Assembly: GCF_000568405.1 (NCBI RefSeq)
Contig: NZ_ARZY01000006.1
Location: forward strand, 1 to 64,000
Direction of reading: 5' to 3'
DNA: 64,000 nt
Origin: Catenovulum agarivorans DS-2
Lineage (GTDB): Bacteria; Pseudomonadota; Gammaproteobacteria; Enterobacterales; Alteromonadaceae
Shown: positions 35,988 to 44,820 of the stretch, one piece after another
How positions within the stretch are numbered: the stretch's first letter is position 1
Layout of the letters: each line of letters begins with the position of its first letter
Made by a program: the position numbers and the translations under genes
The notes under the pieces: generated by a model
Database searches by the model: none
Seen by the model: the letters and a program-made list of their open reading frames with translations, nothing else
Told to the model about the DNA's origin: nothing

Positions 35988-36914
35988 ATGATGGAATTAA
36001 ATTTAGACTCATTAGAGCAGTTATTAAAGTCTTTTGAAGAGAACGTATATTTTTATCCAAACCCTGGTAATGCAGGTGACTCACTAATTGCATGCGCCAC
36101 TTTTCAATTTTTTGACAAAATTGGTTTGAATTATGAATTAGTTAAGGATGCATCTTTTGATGCTACTGGTAAAACCGTCATGTATGGCGGTGGTGGTAAT
36201 TTTGGCGGTGAAGAAAGCCGTGCCGGTCAGTTTGTCAAAAAGTACAAAGATACAGCGAAAAACCTAGTGTTTTTACCTCATACCATTTTTGGTGCAGAGC
36301 AATTATTAGCCTCTTTAAAGTCAAATGCCCATATTATTTGTCGTGAAAGAGTGTCTTACGATCATGTTAATAAGACAAGTCCTAACGCACATGTATATCT
36401 TCACGATGATATTGTTTTTCAATCTGATCACAGCAAATTTATTGCTAAAGAGCCAAAAGTAAACTTTTTGCCATATTTAGTTAAAGAGTTTACATCACGT
36501 CTGTTGGGCCAGTCTGATTATGATTTTGGTTTGAGCCTTAAGGGGTATTTGAGCTACAAAGCGTTCTTAAAGACCATTCCAGAAAGACGAAAGAAGAATG
36601 ACAAAGTGCTTAAGGCATTTCGTGTTGATGTCGAGAGAACATCAGATGTTGTCCCTGAGGGAAATGTTGATCTGTCTGCGGTGCTGGAGTTGAGTTCATG
36701 TCAAAAAGATTTAGCAGCATTATCTTGCTATCACTTTTTAAACGAAATTAACGCGTATGAAGAGGTGCACACTAATCGCTTACACATTGCTATTGGAGCT
36801 GCTTGTTTAGGTAAAAATGTAAAATTACATGCTAACAATTACTTTAAAATACGTGCCATTTATGAATATTCAATTCTAGGTAAGTTCGATAACGTAGAAT
36901 GGGTCGATAATTAG
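35988..36914 (+). CDS. Polysaccharide pyruvyl transferase family protein (1)
   Basis: A 308-residue CsaB/WcaK-type polysaccharide pyruvyl transferase: FYPNPGNAGDSLIA near the N-terminus, YGGGGNFGG around 60-70, RERVSYDHV and a late HTNRLHIAIGAACLG. Enzymes of this family add a pyruvate ketal to a sugar from phosphoenolpyruvate, giving acidic EPS. A second member is encoded on the other strand at 39268. Confidence 0.84.
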   Translation: MMELNLDSLEQLLKSFEENVYFYPNPGNAGDSLIACATFQFFDKIGLNYELVKDASFDATGKTVMYGGGGNFGGEESRAGQFVKKYKDTAKNLVFLPHTIFGAEQLLASLKSNAHIICRERVSYDHVNKTSPNAHVYLHDDIVFQSDHSKFIAKEPKVNFLPYLVKEFTSRLLGQSDYDFGLSLKGYLSYKAFLKTIPERRKKNDKVLKAFRVDVERTSDVVPEGNVDLSAVLELSSCQKDLAALSCYHFLNEINAYEEVHTNRLHIAIGAACLGKNVKLHANNYFKIRAIYEYSILGKFDNVEWVDN

Positions 36915-36964
36915 CAATAACTGCTTACAAAAAAATGTTTTATTAGATTAAAGGATAGTTTCAA

Positions 36965-37642
36965 GTGAAATCATTAATAGGCCGTGTTTATAGAAAACAT
37001 TTACCAAACTCTTTTCAACACAAAATAGATTTAATCCGGGGTGAATCTCAGGTATTTTGGCCTCATTTTATTGATACAGGGAGCCTTTTTATCCATATAC
37101 CTAAAGCTGCAGGAACAAGTATTGCTAGGTCTTTGTATGGAAGAAATGTTGGGCATCGAAAAGCGGATTTCTATCAAAAAGTATCACGTTCTCAATTCGA
37201 AGAGCTATTCTCATTTGCTTTCACTAGAAACCCTTGGAGCAGAGCAGTATCAGCATATCAATTTGCTAAACAAGGAGGGACTAATTTAGTACAACCTAGA
37301 AATGATTCTATTTTTAAATCAAAATATTTTGAGTCTTTCGATAATTTTGTTTTGAACTGGTTGAGCTATATTGATTTTGACGAAGAGGATTTGATTTTCG
37401 AACCTCAATATAGATATGTGTGTGATAAAACTGGCGCAATTATTGTAAATTTCATTGGAAAAACAGAAAATATTAGTGAGGATATCACTTATGTTCAAGA
37501 AAAGCTTCGAACAGTAATCAATATTGATCATTTAAATCAGTCTAAACACGAGAACTATCTTGAGTTTTATTCAACTAAAACTATTGACGCTATCGCTAAA
37601 ATTTACGAAAAAGATATTGAGCTCTTTAGTTATGATATCTAA
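36965..37642 (+). CDS. Carbohydrate sulfotransferase family protein
   Basis: A 225-residue sulfotransferase (family 2 type). It contains the PAPS 5'-phosphosulfate loop FIHIPKAAGTSI (about 42-53) and the 3'-phosphate-binding FTRNPWSRAVSAY (about 86-98). GTG start at 36965 with a nearby AAAGGA. Predicted to sulfate an EPS sugar, a common trait in marine polymers. No signal peptide, so the donor is cytoplasmic PAPS. Confidence 0.84.
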   Translation: MKSLIGRVYRKHLPNSFQHKIDLIRGESQVFWPHFIDTGSLFIHIPKAAGTSIARSLYGRNVGHRKADFYQKVSRSQFEELFSFAFTRNPWSRAVSAYQFAKQGGTNLVQPRNDSIFKSKYFESFDNFVLNWLSYIDFDEEDLIFEPQYRYVCDKTGAIIVNFIGKTENISEDITYVQEKLRTVINIDHLNQSKHENYLEFYSTKTIDAIAKIYEKDIELFSYDI

Positions 37643-37710
37643 AAACATATCACTATTAAGTAATGTTAATTTAAAGATGTAAAAGCTTTACTTAGATTTA
37701 TTTTTTTCAG

Positions 37711-37727
37711 TACACTTTGAAAGTGTA
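37711..37727 (+). repeat. Odd palindrome upstream of the flippase gene
   Basis: TACACTTT-G-AAAGTGTA is a perfect 17-bp palindrome (single central G) 15 bp before the TTG start of the gene at 37743, next to the ribosome-binding site. It may be a repressor operator or a leader hairpin. Confidence 0.4.
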
Positions 37728-37742
37728 TAAGGTAATTAATAT

Positions 37743-39203
37743 TTGACATTAGCCTCCAAGGTTGCCAAAAGTACGTCTTTAGTGCTTGCAGTTCGCTTAT
37801 TCCAACGAAGTGTTGGTATTATTAGTTTACTCATTTTAGCGAGATTACTAACACCTCAAGACTTTGGTATTGTGGCTATTGCTACAATGCTAGTTTTCCT
37901 GTTTGATACTCTGTCAGAAGGAGGGACACAGCAATATATCATTCAAAAAAAATCATTAGATGAGTTAGATGTTATCACCGCATGGACCATATCAATCTTA
38001 TCTAAACTCGTTTTATTTGTTGCTTTACTTTTCTCTGCACCTGTTCTAGCAGATTTTTTAAATGCTCCTGAAGCAGAAGCCGCGATCAGAGTGATGGCAT
38101 TGGTTCTGCCGATATCCGCTGTTGGAAGTCCTAAATTATTCTTGCATCGACGGGACCTTGAATATGGCATTATTTCTAAAATTTTATTGATTGATCGAGT
38201 TGTTAGCTTTACTGTGACCATTGCCTTGGCATTCTATTTGCAGACGTATTGGGCGATGGTTTATGGCGTTCTGGCCGCGTATACCTGTAAGACTTTGCTG
38301 TCGCATTATTACGCGCCTTATCCAATAAAGTTTTCGTTAATCCGTTTAAAAGAACAAATGAGCTTTTCGTTATGGATGTTTCTTCGTTCTATTTTGGGTT
38401 ACATCAGAGCAGAGTTTGATATCATTTTTGTCAGTAAGCTGTATGGTGCAGATCAGCTTGGTGGATTTAGCTTAATGAGGAATCTATCTTATTTACCGAG
38501 CCGAGAAATTATCTCCCCTGTTTCCAATGTTTTTCTAGCGAGCTTTTCTGAAATCAAACGCCGAGGTGATCATCTTGGCGATCACGTAGTTATGGTGTTA
38601 ACCATTTTGTTATTCGCTATTACACCTGTAATTGGTTATTTGCACGTTTTTAATCAGGACTTAGTGTCGATATTTTTAGGTGAACAATGGTTAGTATTTT
38701 CACACCTTTTACCTTTGCTATCGGTCTTTACTATAACGTTTGCAATTTCTACTTTTATCCAGCAGGGACTAATTTCCAATGGTGATGTTAAATTGTTGTC
38801 CATCTATGATATGGTCACACTTAGTGCCTTACTGAGCTTATTCACTTTCTTTTTTACAGGCAATATTGAAGAGTTTATTGGTTACAGAATTGCATTTTCA
38901 TTTCTCACTCTTGGCATTTTAATCGTATTTTCTTTTGTTCGATTTAGACTACCTATTTTTAGTTTGCTATTTATATTTAGTCAGTTAGCTTCGGCTTGCT
39001 ACTTATCGGTTTATTTATCTGAATTAATACAAGGTGAAGGTATTGCTCACTTAATTATCGGGAGTAGTATTTACTTCGCCAGTTATATATTTATATGTTT
39101 GGTTTTACTATTTATTTTCCAAAAACACAGGATTTTAAAAGAAGTGATAGCATTCGCTCGCCGAGTGATTAGAGCTAAGTTTAAAAAGTCAGCCGATAAT
39201 TAG
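37743..39203 (+). CDS. Polysaccharide flippase (Wzx/MOP family)
   Basis: A 486-residue integral membrane protein with about 12-14 hydrophobic segments, of the lipopolysaccharide/EPS flippase group in the MOP superfamily (ARLLTPQDFGIVAIA near the N-terminus is characteristic). It would move the undecaprenyl-linked repeat unit to the periplasm. The TTG start has AAGG nearby; there is no later ATG that keeps the first membrane segment. Last gene of the plus-strand block; a bidirectional terminator follows. Confidence 0.86.
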   Translation: MTLASKVAKSTSLVLAVRLFQRSVGIISLLILARLLTPQDFGIVAIATMLVFLFDTLSEGGTQQYIIQKKSLDELDVITAWTISILSKLVLFVALLFSAPVLADFLNAPEAEAAIRVMALVLPISAVGSPKLFLHRRDLEYGIISKILLIDRVVSFTVTIALAFYLQTYWAMVYGVLAAYTCKTLLSHYYAPYPIKFSLIRLKEQMSFSLWMFLRSILGYIRAEFDIIFVSKLYGADQLGGFSLMRNLSYLPSREIISPVSNVFLASFSEIKRRGDHLGDHVVMVLTILLFAITPVIGYLHVFNQDLVSIFLGEQWLVFSHLLPLLSVFTITFAISTFIQQGLISNGDVKLLSIYDMVTLSALLSLFTFFFTGNIEEFIGYRIAFSFLTLGILIVFSFVRFRLPIFSLLFIFSQLASACYLSVYLSELIQGEGIAHLIIGSSIYFASYIFICLVLLFIFQKHRILKEVIAFARRVIRAKFKKSADN

Positions 39204-39218
39204 CTAATAGGTATCTGT

Positions 39219-39248
39219 AAAAAGCGCTAAAAGCAATTTAGCGTTTTT
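39219..39248. terminator. Bidirectional terminator between convergent EPS blocks
   Basis: AAAAAG, stem CGCTAAA (39225-39231), loop AGCAA, stem TTTAGCG (39237-39243) and TTTTT form a symmetric A-tract/T-tract terminator that can serve both strands. Confidence 0.85.
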
Positions 39249-39267
39249 AATTGAGATGAGCTTAGTG

Positions 39268-40311
39268 CTAAGAGTTAATTAGATTATTGATTTGGTCCGC
39301 AAATAACTGATTGTGGGCAACTTGTTGTTCTATTATTGATTGTTGTTCAATGTGATCTGAAATGGCTCTGCAAGTTACAGAAACTGCTAACTCGATATCA
39401 TTCATCTGTTGTGGTTCAACACCTGATACCTGGGTATGAGTTTGGACAAAAGACTTAATCTTTTCATCGCAATAAAGTGGCACAAAAGGCACACCTGTCG
39501 AATAAGACATGATACATCCATGTAAACGAGAACTGACCACAACCTTAGCTTTAGATAGCTTCAATAGCATACCTTGATGATCGGAAGTCATATTTGAGTG
39601 TTCTTGATATTCTAGGCCCATTTTATCCGCTAGTTGTTTCATAGACACCCTTAAGTCATCGAGTTCCACACCTTTTAGGCGAAGGTCTGATGGATGATAC
39701 ATATGGAGTAGGGTGTTGGTTTGACCTGAATTTCCTTTATAAAGCTCATTTACATAGCCCACTGAAGGGCAGATACCCATATGAATATCCCTTGGCGCAA
39801 CCTTTTGAATTTGTTGTTCGGTATAAGTGTCTCTAACACCAATTAACTGAGCTTGATTGATTATTTGAGCAAGGTAGTCATCATCGAATTCAGGTCGACC
39901 AGCCATTTTATTGATACCTATGCCAAACAGGACATATCTTAAACCGGAAGCTAACACTGTATCCCAAAAAGGCTTAAATACTGGCTGTAATAAACCACCA
40001 CCGCCTATAACGAGTATGCAACTAGGGTTATTTTGTTTAATCTCGGCAATGCTTTTATCAAAGTGTTTTTTCCATACGGGTGAGCAAAATAATTCAGCAC
40101 CAGGTTGTTTAACTAAACTTTTTATCCCTAAAAACGAAATATAATCACCAACATTTCGTTTATTTGCATAAATGTAAGCAACCTTGGCATTCTCAATTTG
40201 CTTGGCATTATTGAGCTTTTGTCTGATGTAAAATGGTAACGAGCCATACAAATCAATATGCTCTGACAGGTATAAGTCATATCGCCACTGGAGAAAAGAA
40301 GGTAACTTCAT
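39268..40311 (-). CDS. Polysaccharide pyruvyl transferase family protein (2)
   Basis: A 347-residue pyruvyltransferase-fold protein: YANKRNVGDYISFLG in the N-terminal part, VIGGGGLLQPVF around 100-112, GVRDTYTEQQ and a late VVSSRLHGCIMSY. It differs from the copy at 35988 and belongs to the WcaK/CsaB group. It lies 2 bp behind the glycosyltransferase gene on the same strand, so the pair is an operon. Confidence 0.82.
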   Translation of the reverse strand: MKLPSFLQWRYDLYLSEHIDLYGSLPFYIRQKLNNAKQIENAKVAYIYANKRNVGDYISFLGIKSLVKQPGAELFCSPVWKKHFDKSIAEIKQNNPSCILVIGGGGLLQPVFKPFWDTVLASGLRYVLFGIGINKMAGRPEFDDDYLAQIINQAQLIGVRDTYTEQQIQKVAPRDIHMGICPSVGYVNELYKGNSGQTNTLLHMYHPSDLRLKGVELDDLRVSMKQLADKMGLEYQEHSNMTSDHQGMLLKLSKAKVVVSSRLHGCIMSYSTGVPFVPLYCDEKIKSFVQTHTQVSGVEPQQMNDIELAVSVTCRAISDHIEQQSIIEQQVAHNQLFADQINNLINS

Positions 40312-40313
40312 TT

Positions 40314-41501
40314 TTACACATCTTCCATTAATAATTTGTTATAAACCTTTGCGATCTTATCACCGGTAATCTGCCAGCTAAAATCTTTGGCTCGCCTAAC
40401 AGCATTATCCTGCAAGTTTTGCCATATTGCAGGGGCCGTGAGGGCTAGTTCAATATTGTTACTAAGCGCTTTATAGTCTTCTGCATCAGCTGATAAAACT
40501 GCATTTTGACCTATCTCTTTTAATACACCAGCGTTGGAGCAAATAACAGGAGTGCCTAAGCTCATTGCTTGCAATAGAGGAAAACCGAAACCTTCTTCAC
40601 GTGATGCAAAAAGTAACAAGGTGCTGTTTGCAAAAAAATCGATTAATTGCTCATGAGTTACCCAGCCGTGAATTTTTACTTCATCTTTTACCCCACAGGC
40701 AACTAGGGTTTTCATTAAGATTGAATCATCACCACCGGTGAACCCAGATATAGTTAATGGGTATTGCTCACGTAATGGCGCAGATAACATTGCCCAGGCC
40801 CGGATCATATTCTCTGGGTTTTTCTGATAACTATCGCCACCTAGCATTAGTATGCCTTTGCGCTTATCTTGTGGCGTTACTGCTTGCTCATTATTTTCAA
40901 AGCCCTCGGGAATACCGTGGTAAACAAAATCAATTTTGTCTTTAATGTGAATAAAACACTCGGTTAAAGAATTGGCCGCGTATTGTGAGATAGTCAGTAT
41001 ATGGTCTGCTTTTTTAGAGCCCCTAGCATAAATAGCGTGCTTATATAACTTCATCCTGATGCTGTAGATGGCATCTCGAAGGCCTTTTTTAAAAATTGCA
41101 GGCGAGAACATATTTAAACTTGTCCACTCCATCGCATCATGGAATGTAACTAGTTGTTTGACATCTGTGTTTAAACAAACACGGTTGCCTGGCATATGTA
41201 TTAAATCAATGGCATGTTGAGTCAACAATTTAGGTAATATGGTTTGTTCCCAACTTATTTCATCTTCAGCATCAGCATTGATTATAGTGGTATTATTTGA
41301 TTGACATATTTCGTCAAGCCTAATCTGATAGTTTTGTGGGCTATCATTGTGTTCAAACCCTTTATTTATCAGAATAAAAAATTGATGTTCAGATAAGATT
41401 TTTGGTAATAACTTACAAAGCATAAAGGTATAAAGAGGCATGCCCCTTTGTTTACGTAAGATAAACCTTGCATCAATAGCTATTCTTTTGGTTTTCATCA
41501 T
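40314..41501 (-). CDS. Family 4 glycosyltransferase
   Basis: A 395-residue GT-B enzyme: KRIAIDARFILRKQRGMPLY at the start, GILMLGGDSYQKNP for the donor domain and ASREEGFGFPLLQAMSLG as the donor-site motif. Its first 29 bases overlap the end of the O-ligase gene, so the three minus-strand genes are tightly coupled. Confidence 0.86.
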   Translation of the reverse strand: MMKTKRIAIDARFILRKQRGMPLYTFMLCKLLPKILSEHQFFILINKGFEHNDSPQNYQIRLDEICQSNNTTIINADAEDEISWEQTILPKLLTQHAIDLIHMPGNRVCLNTDVKQLVTFHDAMEWTSLNMFSPAIFKKGLRDAIYSIRMKLYKHAIYARGSKKADHILTISQYAANSLTECFIHIKDKIDFVYHGIPEGFENNEQAVTPQDKRKGILMLGGDSYQKNPENMIRAWAMLSAPLREQYPLTISGFTGGDDSILMKTLVACGVKDEVKIHGWVTHEQLIDFFANSTLLLFASREEGFGFPLLQAMSLGTPVICSNAGVLKEIGQNAVLSADAEDYKALSNNIELALTAPAIWQNLQDNAVRRAKDFSWQITGDKIAKVYNKLLMEDV

Positions 41502-42771
41502 TTTTTAATTTTATCAAATTGTCTTTAGCGATTGAGATAGTATAAAGAATGTAAAGCCATGGATAAAAGGCAACATTTATGAACATCCCACCAGCACAAT
41601 AGAGTAAAGTGAACGTTTTCAAAGCACTTGAAGAATGAGTTTCCCAAGCTTCTTGCTGTGGGTAGTTCTTAGTATTTAAAATTAAAGTGTGGGCTATTAT
41701 CAAAAGAAATATTAATAGACCACCATAGCCTGTTTCAGCTAAAACCTCTATGTAAATATTATGGTAGGCTTTAGCTCCTCTTTGTGAAATTATAACCTCT
41801 CCTTCCGTGCCGTATCGATCGAGTTTTCCAGCATTGTCTAAATACGCATAAAACCCGCCTCCAAGAATTGGCTTATTTGCTACATAGTCAAATGTCCATC
41901 GCCAAACTACAATTCGGCCCACGGCAGATTTTTCTGTTGTGGTTCCTTCATCGATTGTTTGCATTCTGTCTAACCAGTCTTGGGTCACAAATTGTGAGCC
42001 AACCAAGCCTAGTATTAACAAAAAAGCTATTCCTTTTAGTTTTTGATGTGTGTAGTACAAGTGAAGGAGTAGATAGATTCCCAAAACCACTAGCCCTGTT
42101 CTCGCTTGTGTGCCAATTTGGGTCGTCAAGGAGCAAAAAATCACAAAATAACAATAATATTTGAATATTTTCTTGTCCGACAGATAGCTATAATTTGCTA
42201 GGTATAATGCGAGCGGGATTACGCAAACAGCTAACGTAGCAAGCATGCTGCCCTCGGAGTACATGAAACCGGATCCCTGAAGCCCAATTAAAGAAACACC
42301 ATAGCCGCCCCCACCCATAGCGGATTTAACCCCTGCTATTGTTATAAATAGAGTGGAAGCCATGAATAAGATTGATAATACATATTCAAAATCCTTTCTA
42401 CTTGAAATAGTAAAGGGTATGAAAAACATTAAGAACAAAGTCTTGATTACAACATCGTACTTGATAGCTGACATAGTGGGATGTTGTGCGTTTAGGTGGG
42501 ATAGGGTCACCCAAACCATGAATGCCAGAAATAAAATATAAAATAGCTTGTTGTCAACTCTCTTGAGTTTTTTAGCGTTTACAATTAGTGTAAAGAAAAA
42601 AAAAGCCGTTAAGATTAGAGACAACGGCTTTCCACTGAGGAATGAAAAAGAAGTGTTTTGTGGTTTTACTGTATCGACCCACAATACCGCAGCTAACGCA
42701 ACGCAAGGCCTGGACCAGCCAAACCAAATCATAAGGCATATTATTATAGTGTAAAACAAGTCTGTAATCAT
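41473..42771 (-). CDS. O-glycosylation/O-antigen ligase-like protein of the exosortase A system
   Basis: A 432-residue polytopic membrane protein of the O-antigen ligase/polymerase fold. The N-terminal half is hydrophobic, followed by a periplasmic loop with GRIVVWRWTFDYVANKPILG (about 280-300) and HNIYIEVLAETGY (about 338-350), typical of the WaaL/Wzy group. It fits the exosortase A-associated 'O-glycosylation ligase' family. It may ligate EPS to protein or polymerise it; it is not clear which. Its ATG overlaps the stop of a small upstream ORF. Confidence 0.84.
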   Translation of the reverse strand: MITDLFYTIIICLMIWFGWSRPCVALAAVLWVDTVKPQNTSFSFLSGKPLSLILTAFFFFTLIVNAKKLKRVDNKLFYILFLAFMVWVTLSHLNAQHPTMSAIKYDVVIKTLFLMFFIPFTISSRKDFEYVLSILFMASTLFITIAGVKSAMGGGGYGVSLIGLQGSGFMYSEGSMLATLAVCVIPLALYLANYSYLSDKKIFKYYCYFVIFCSLTTQIGTQARTGLVVLGIYLLLHLYYTHQKLKGIAFLLILGLVGSQFVTQDWLDRMQTIDEGTTTEKSAVGRIVVWRWTFDYVANKPILGGGFYAYLDNAGKLDRYGTEGEVIISQRGAKAYHNIYIEVLAETGYGGLLIFLLIIAHTLILNTKNYPQQEAWETHSSSALKTFTLLYCAGGMFINVAFYPWLYILYTISIAKDNLIKLKNDENQKNSY

Positions 42772-42866
42772 TTATCTTGATCCTCGCCTAAGAGGAAACT
42801 GCGAATGACATAAACGATTACAAACACATGAATTAATAAAGCCCCTGAATCGACACCAATATCCAT
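42768..42866 (-). CDS. Putative 32-residue membrane protein upstream of the O-ligase gene
   Basis: A short frame of 32 codons plus stop, not part of any longer gene. It starts at ATG 42866 with AAGAG eight bases upstream and ends in TGA that overlaps the O-ligase ATG (ATGA), a strong sign of translational coupling. The product (MDIGVDSGALLIHVFVIVY... ending ...GEDQDK) has a single hydrophobic helix of about 14 residues with charged C-terminus. No known family. It may be a small partner of the ligase or simply a leader peptide. Confidence 0.55.
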   Translation of the reverse strand: MDIGVDSGALLIHVFVIVYVIRSFLLGEDQDK

Positions 42867-43024
42867 TATGCTAGCTCTTAAATAGTTGTCCCATATAACA
42901 ATTTACGTTTATTTTTTGGAGTTTTCCAACGTTAAAAGATTTGTTTAATAAGGGTGCAATATTTTTTATTTAATTTCTTTTGATGTAAAGTACCTCAATC
43001 GGTTTTAAAAATAAAGAAAAGACT

Positions 43025-44239
43025 TTGAAAATTATAATAATAGCCCAACGTTTGCCTTACCCACCCAACAAAGGTGAAAAACTTCGTAGCTACTATCAAA
43101 TAGAATATTTGGTGAACCAAGGTCATAGTGTGACTGTGGTTGCCCCTACCGAAAGTACTAGTGATCTGCAAGATGGACAAAAATTGCAGCAGAAACTGAA
43201 TGTTAAGGTTGAGCTGGTGGATATTGGCAACCGAAAACTCAAACTGCTCACTGGTTTGCTAGCTAATCAGTGTTTAAGTGTTGCAAATTTTTATGGCAAA
43301 GCTTTGCAGGTACAAGTGGACAGTTTGTTAGCAACAGTGCAATTCGATTGCATATTATGTACAGCATCAAGTGTCGCTGAATATGTCTTCAAAAGTCCTA
43401 TGGTGGACAAGAATCGTGACAAGCTTATGCTACTGATGGACTTTATGGATTTAGATTCAGACAAGTGGCGTCAATACGCGGTTAAATCTAAATTTCCTAT
43501 GAGCTGGGTATATCAGCGTGAAGCAAGGCTATTGTCCAAATACGAGAATCGTATCCATGAATATTTTGACCAGTGTTTTTTTGTTTCAAATCAAGAGGTT
43601 ACCTTGTTTGGCAAACAGTTAAATAGTCAAAATACCAGCATTGCGATTGGCAATGGCATTGATTTCTCAGAGTTTAAACCTGTGCTGTTGGCAGATAAAC
43701 CTCAAGGCTGTAATTTGTTATTTACCGGAGTGATGGACTATGCACCGAATGTAGATGCTGTTGTCTGGTTTGTTGAGCAGGTATGGCCAAAAATTATTGC
43801 AGAGTGCTCTAATGCAAAATTTATCATTGCGGGTATGCGCCCGACAGCTAAGGTTAAAGAGCTCACTAAATTCCAAGGCATTGAAGTCACTGGTTTTGTT
43901 GATGATATTATGCCGTATTACAACCAAGCGCATGTTTTTGTTGCACCTTTTCGTATTGCTAGAGGTGTGCAAAATAAAGTTTTACAAGCTTTTGCTTGCG
44001 GTTTGCCGACGGTTGCAACCTCTATGGGGGCAGAAGGGATAAACTGTCAAGATGGCCAACATTTATTAGTCGCGGATGAAGCAGATGATTTTGCGAATGC
44101 AGTTCTTCGGTTGATAAATGAGGGAACACTCGCGCAAGGCTTAGGCACTAACGCGGTAGATTTGATGCAAGCTGAGTACGCGTGGGAGAGTAAACTATCA
44201 GCGTTAAACATTGTGCTGAGTAAGGAATCTATCGCATGA
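43025..44239 (+). CDS. Family 4 sugar transferase, PEP-CTERM/EpsH1 system-associated
   Basis: A 404-residue GT-B enzyme. The start MKIIIIAQRLPYPPNKGEKLRSYY closely fits the sugar-transferase family associated with PEP-CTERM/EpsH1 loci, with donor-domain FTGVMDYAPN and APFRIARGVQNKVLQAFACG. TTG start, with an A-rich AAGAAAAG upstream. Opens a plus-strand group of three coupled genes (ATGA overlaps with the next two). Confidence 0.87.
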   Translation: MKIIIIAQRLPYPPNKGEKLRSYYQIEYLVNQGHSVTVVAPTESTSDLQDGQKLQQKLNVKVELVDIGNRKLKLLTGLLANQCLSVANFYGKALQVQVDSLLATVQFDCILCTASSVAEYVFKSPMVDKNRDKLMLLMDFMDLDSDKWRQYAVKSKFPMSWVYQREARLLSKYENRIHEYFDQCFFVSNQEVTLFGKQLNSQNTSIAIGNGIDFSEFKPVLLADKPQGCNLLFTGVMDYAPNVDAVVWFVEQVWPKIIAECSNAKFIIAGMRPTAKVKELTKFQGIEVTGFVDDIMPYYNQAHVFVAPFRIARGVQNKVLQAFACGLPTVATSMGAEGINCQDGQHLLVADEADDFANAVLRLINEGTLAQGLGTNAVDLMQAEYAWESKLSALNIVLSKESIA

Positions 44240-44820
44240 AATCACTGATAAAAAACTGTGTCGACCTAATATTCATACTAATCAATGCACCATTATTAAT
44301 TTTATATTTTGTAATCTGCTTGGTGTTTGGCAAGAATAATGGTGTATTTAGTGCCTTTGCGCAGTTTTATAGCATGTTGCCCGGTCAACTAGGCAATTAT
44401 GCGCGGGCGAATTTTTATCGTTTTGTGATGCAAAATTGCCATCCTAGAGTTGTAGTATCGTTTGCGACTTTATTTTCTCAGCAAAAAACCAGTATAGGTT
44501 CGGGTGTATACATAGGCCCGCAGTGTAATATAGGTGCTTGTATTATCGAAAAAGATTGTTTGTTAGGTAGTGGCGTGCATGTACTAAGCGGCAAAGGTCA
44601 GCACAATTTTGATGATTTAGACACGCCCATTCGTGAACAAGGTGGCACTTTTTCACAAGTAACAATTGGTGAGGATAGTTGGATTGGCAATGGTTCAATC
44701 ATCACTGCAAATATAGGTAAAAAGTGCATTATCGGCGCAGGCTCTGTGGTGACAAAAGATATTCCAGATTACTCAATAGCAGTCGGTAATCCGGCGAAAG
44801 TCATTCGGCAACGACAATGA
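44236..44820 (+). CDS. Hexapeptide-repeat O-acyltransferase
   Basis: A 194-residue protein with one or two N-terminal hydrophobic segments and a left-handed beta-helix (hexapeptide repeat) domain: IGSGVYIGPQCNIG, GEDSWIGNGSIITAN, CIIGAGSVV and NPAKVIRQR at the end. Typical of acetyltransferases in EPS/LPS operons (WcaF/CysE-like). Probably O-acetylates an EPS sugar. Overlaps the upstream gene by four bases and is coupled to the downstream gene. Confidence 0.87.
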   Translation: MKSLIKNCVDLIFILINAPLLILYFVICLVFGKNNGVFSAFAQFYSMLPGQLGNYARANFYRFVMQNCHPRVVVSFATLFSQQKTSIGSGVYIGPQCNIGACIIEKDCLLGSGVHVLSGKGQHNFDDLDTPIREQGGTFSQVTIGEDSWIGNGSIITANIGKKCIIGAGSVVTKDIPDYSIAVGNPAKVIRQRQ

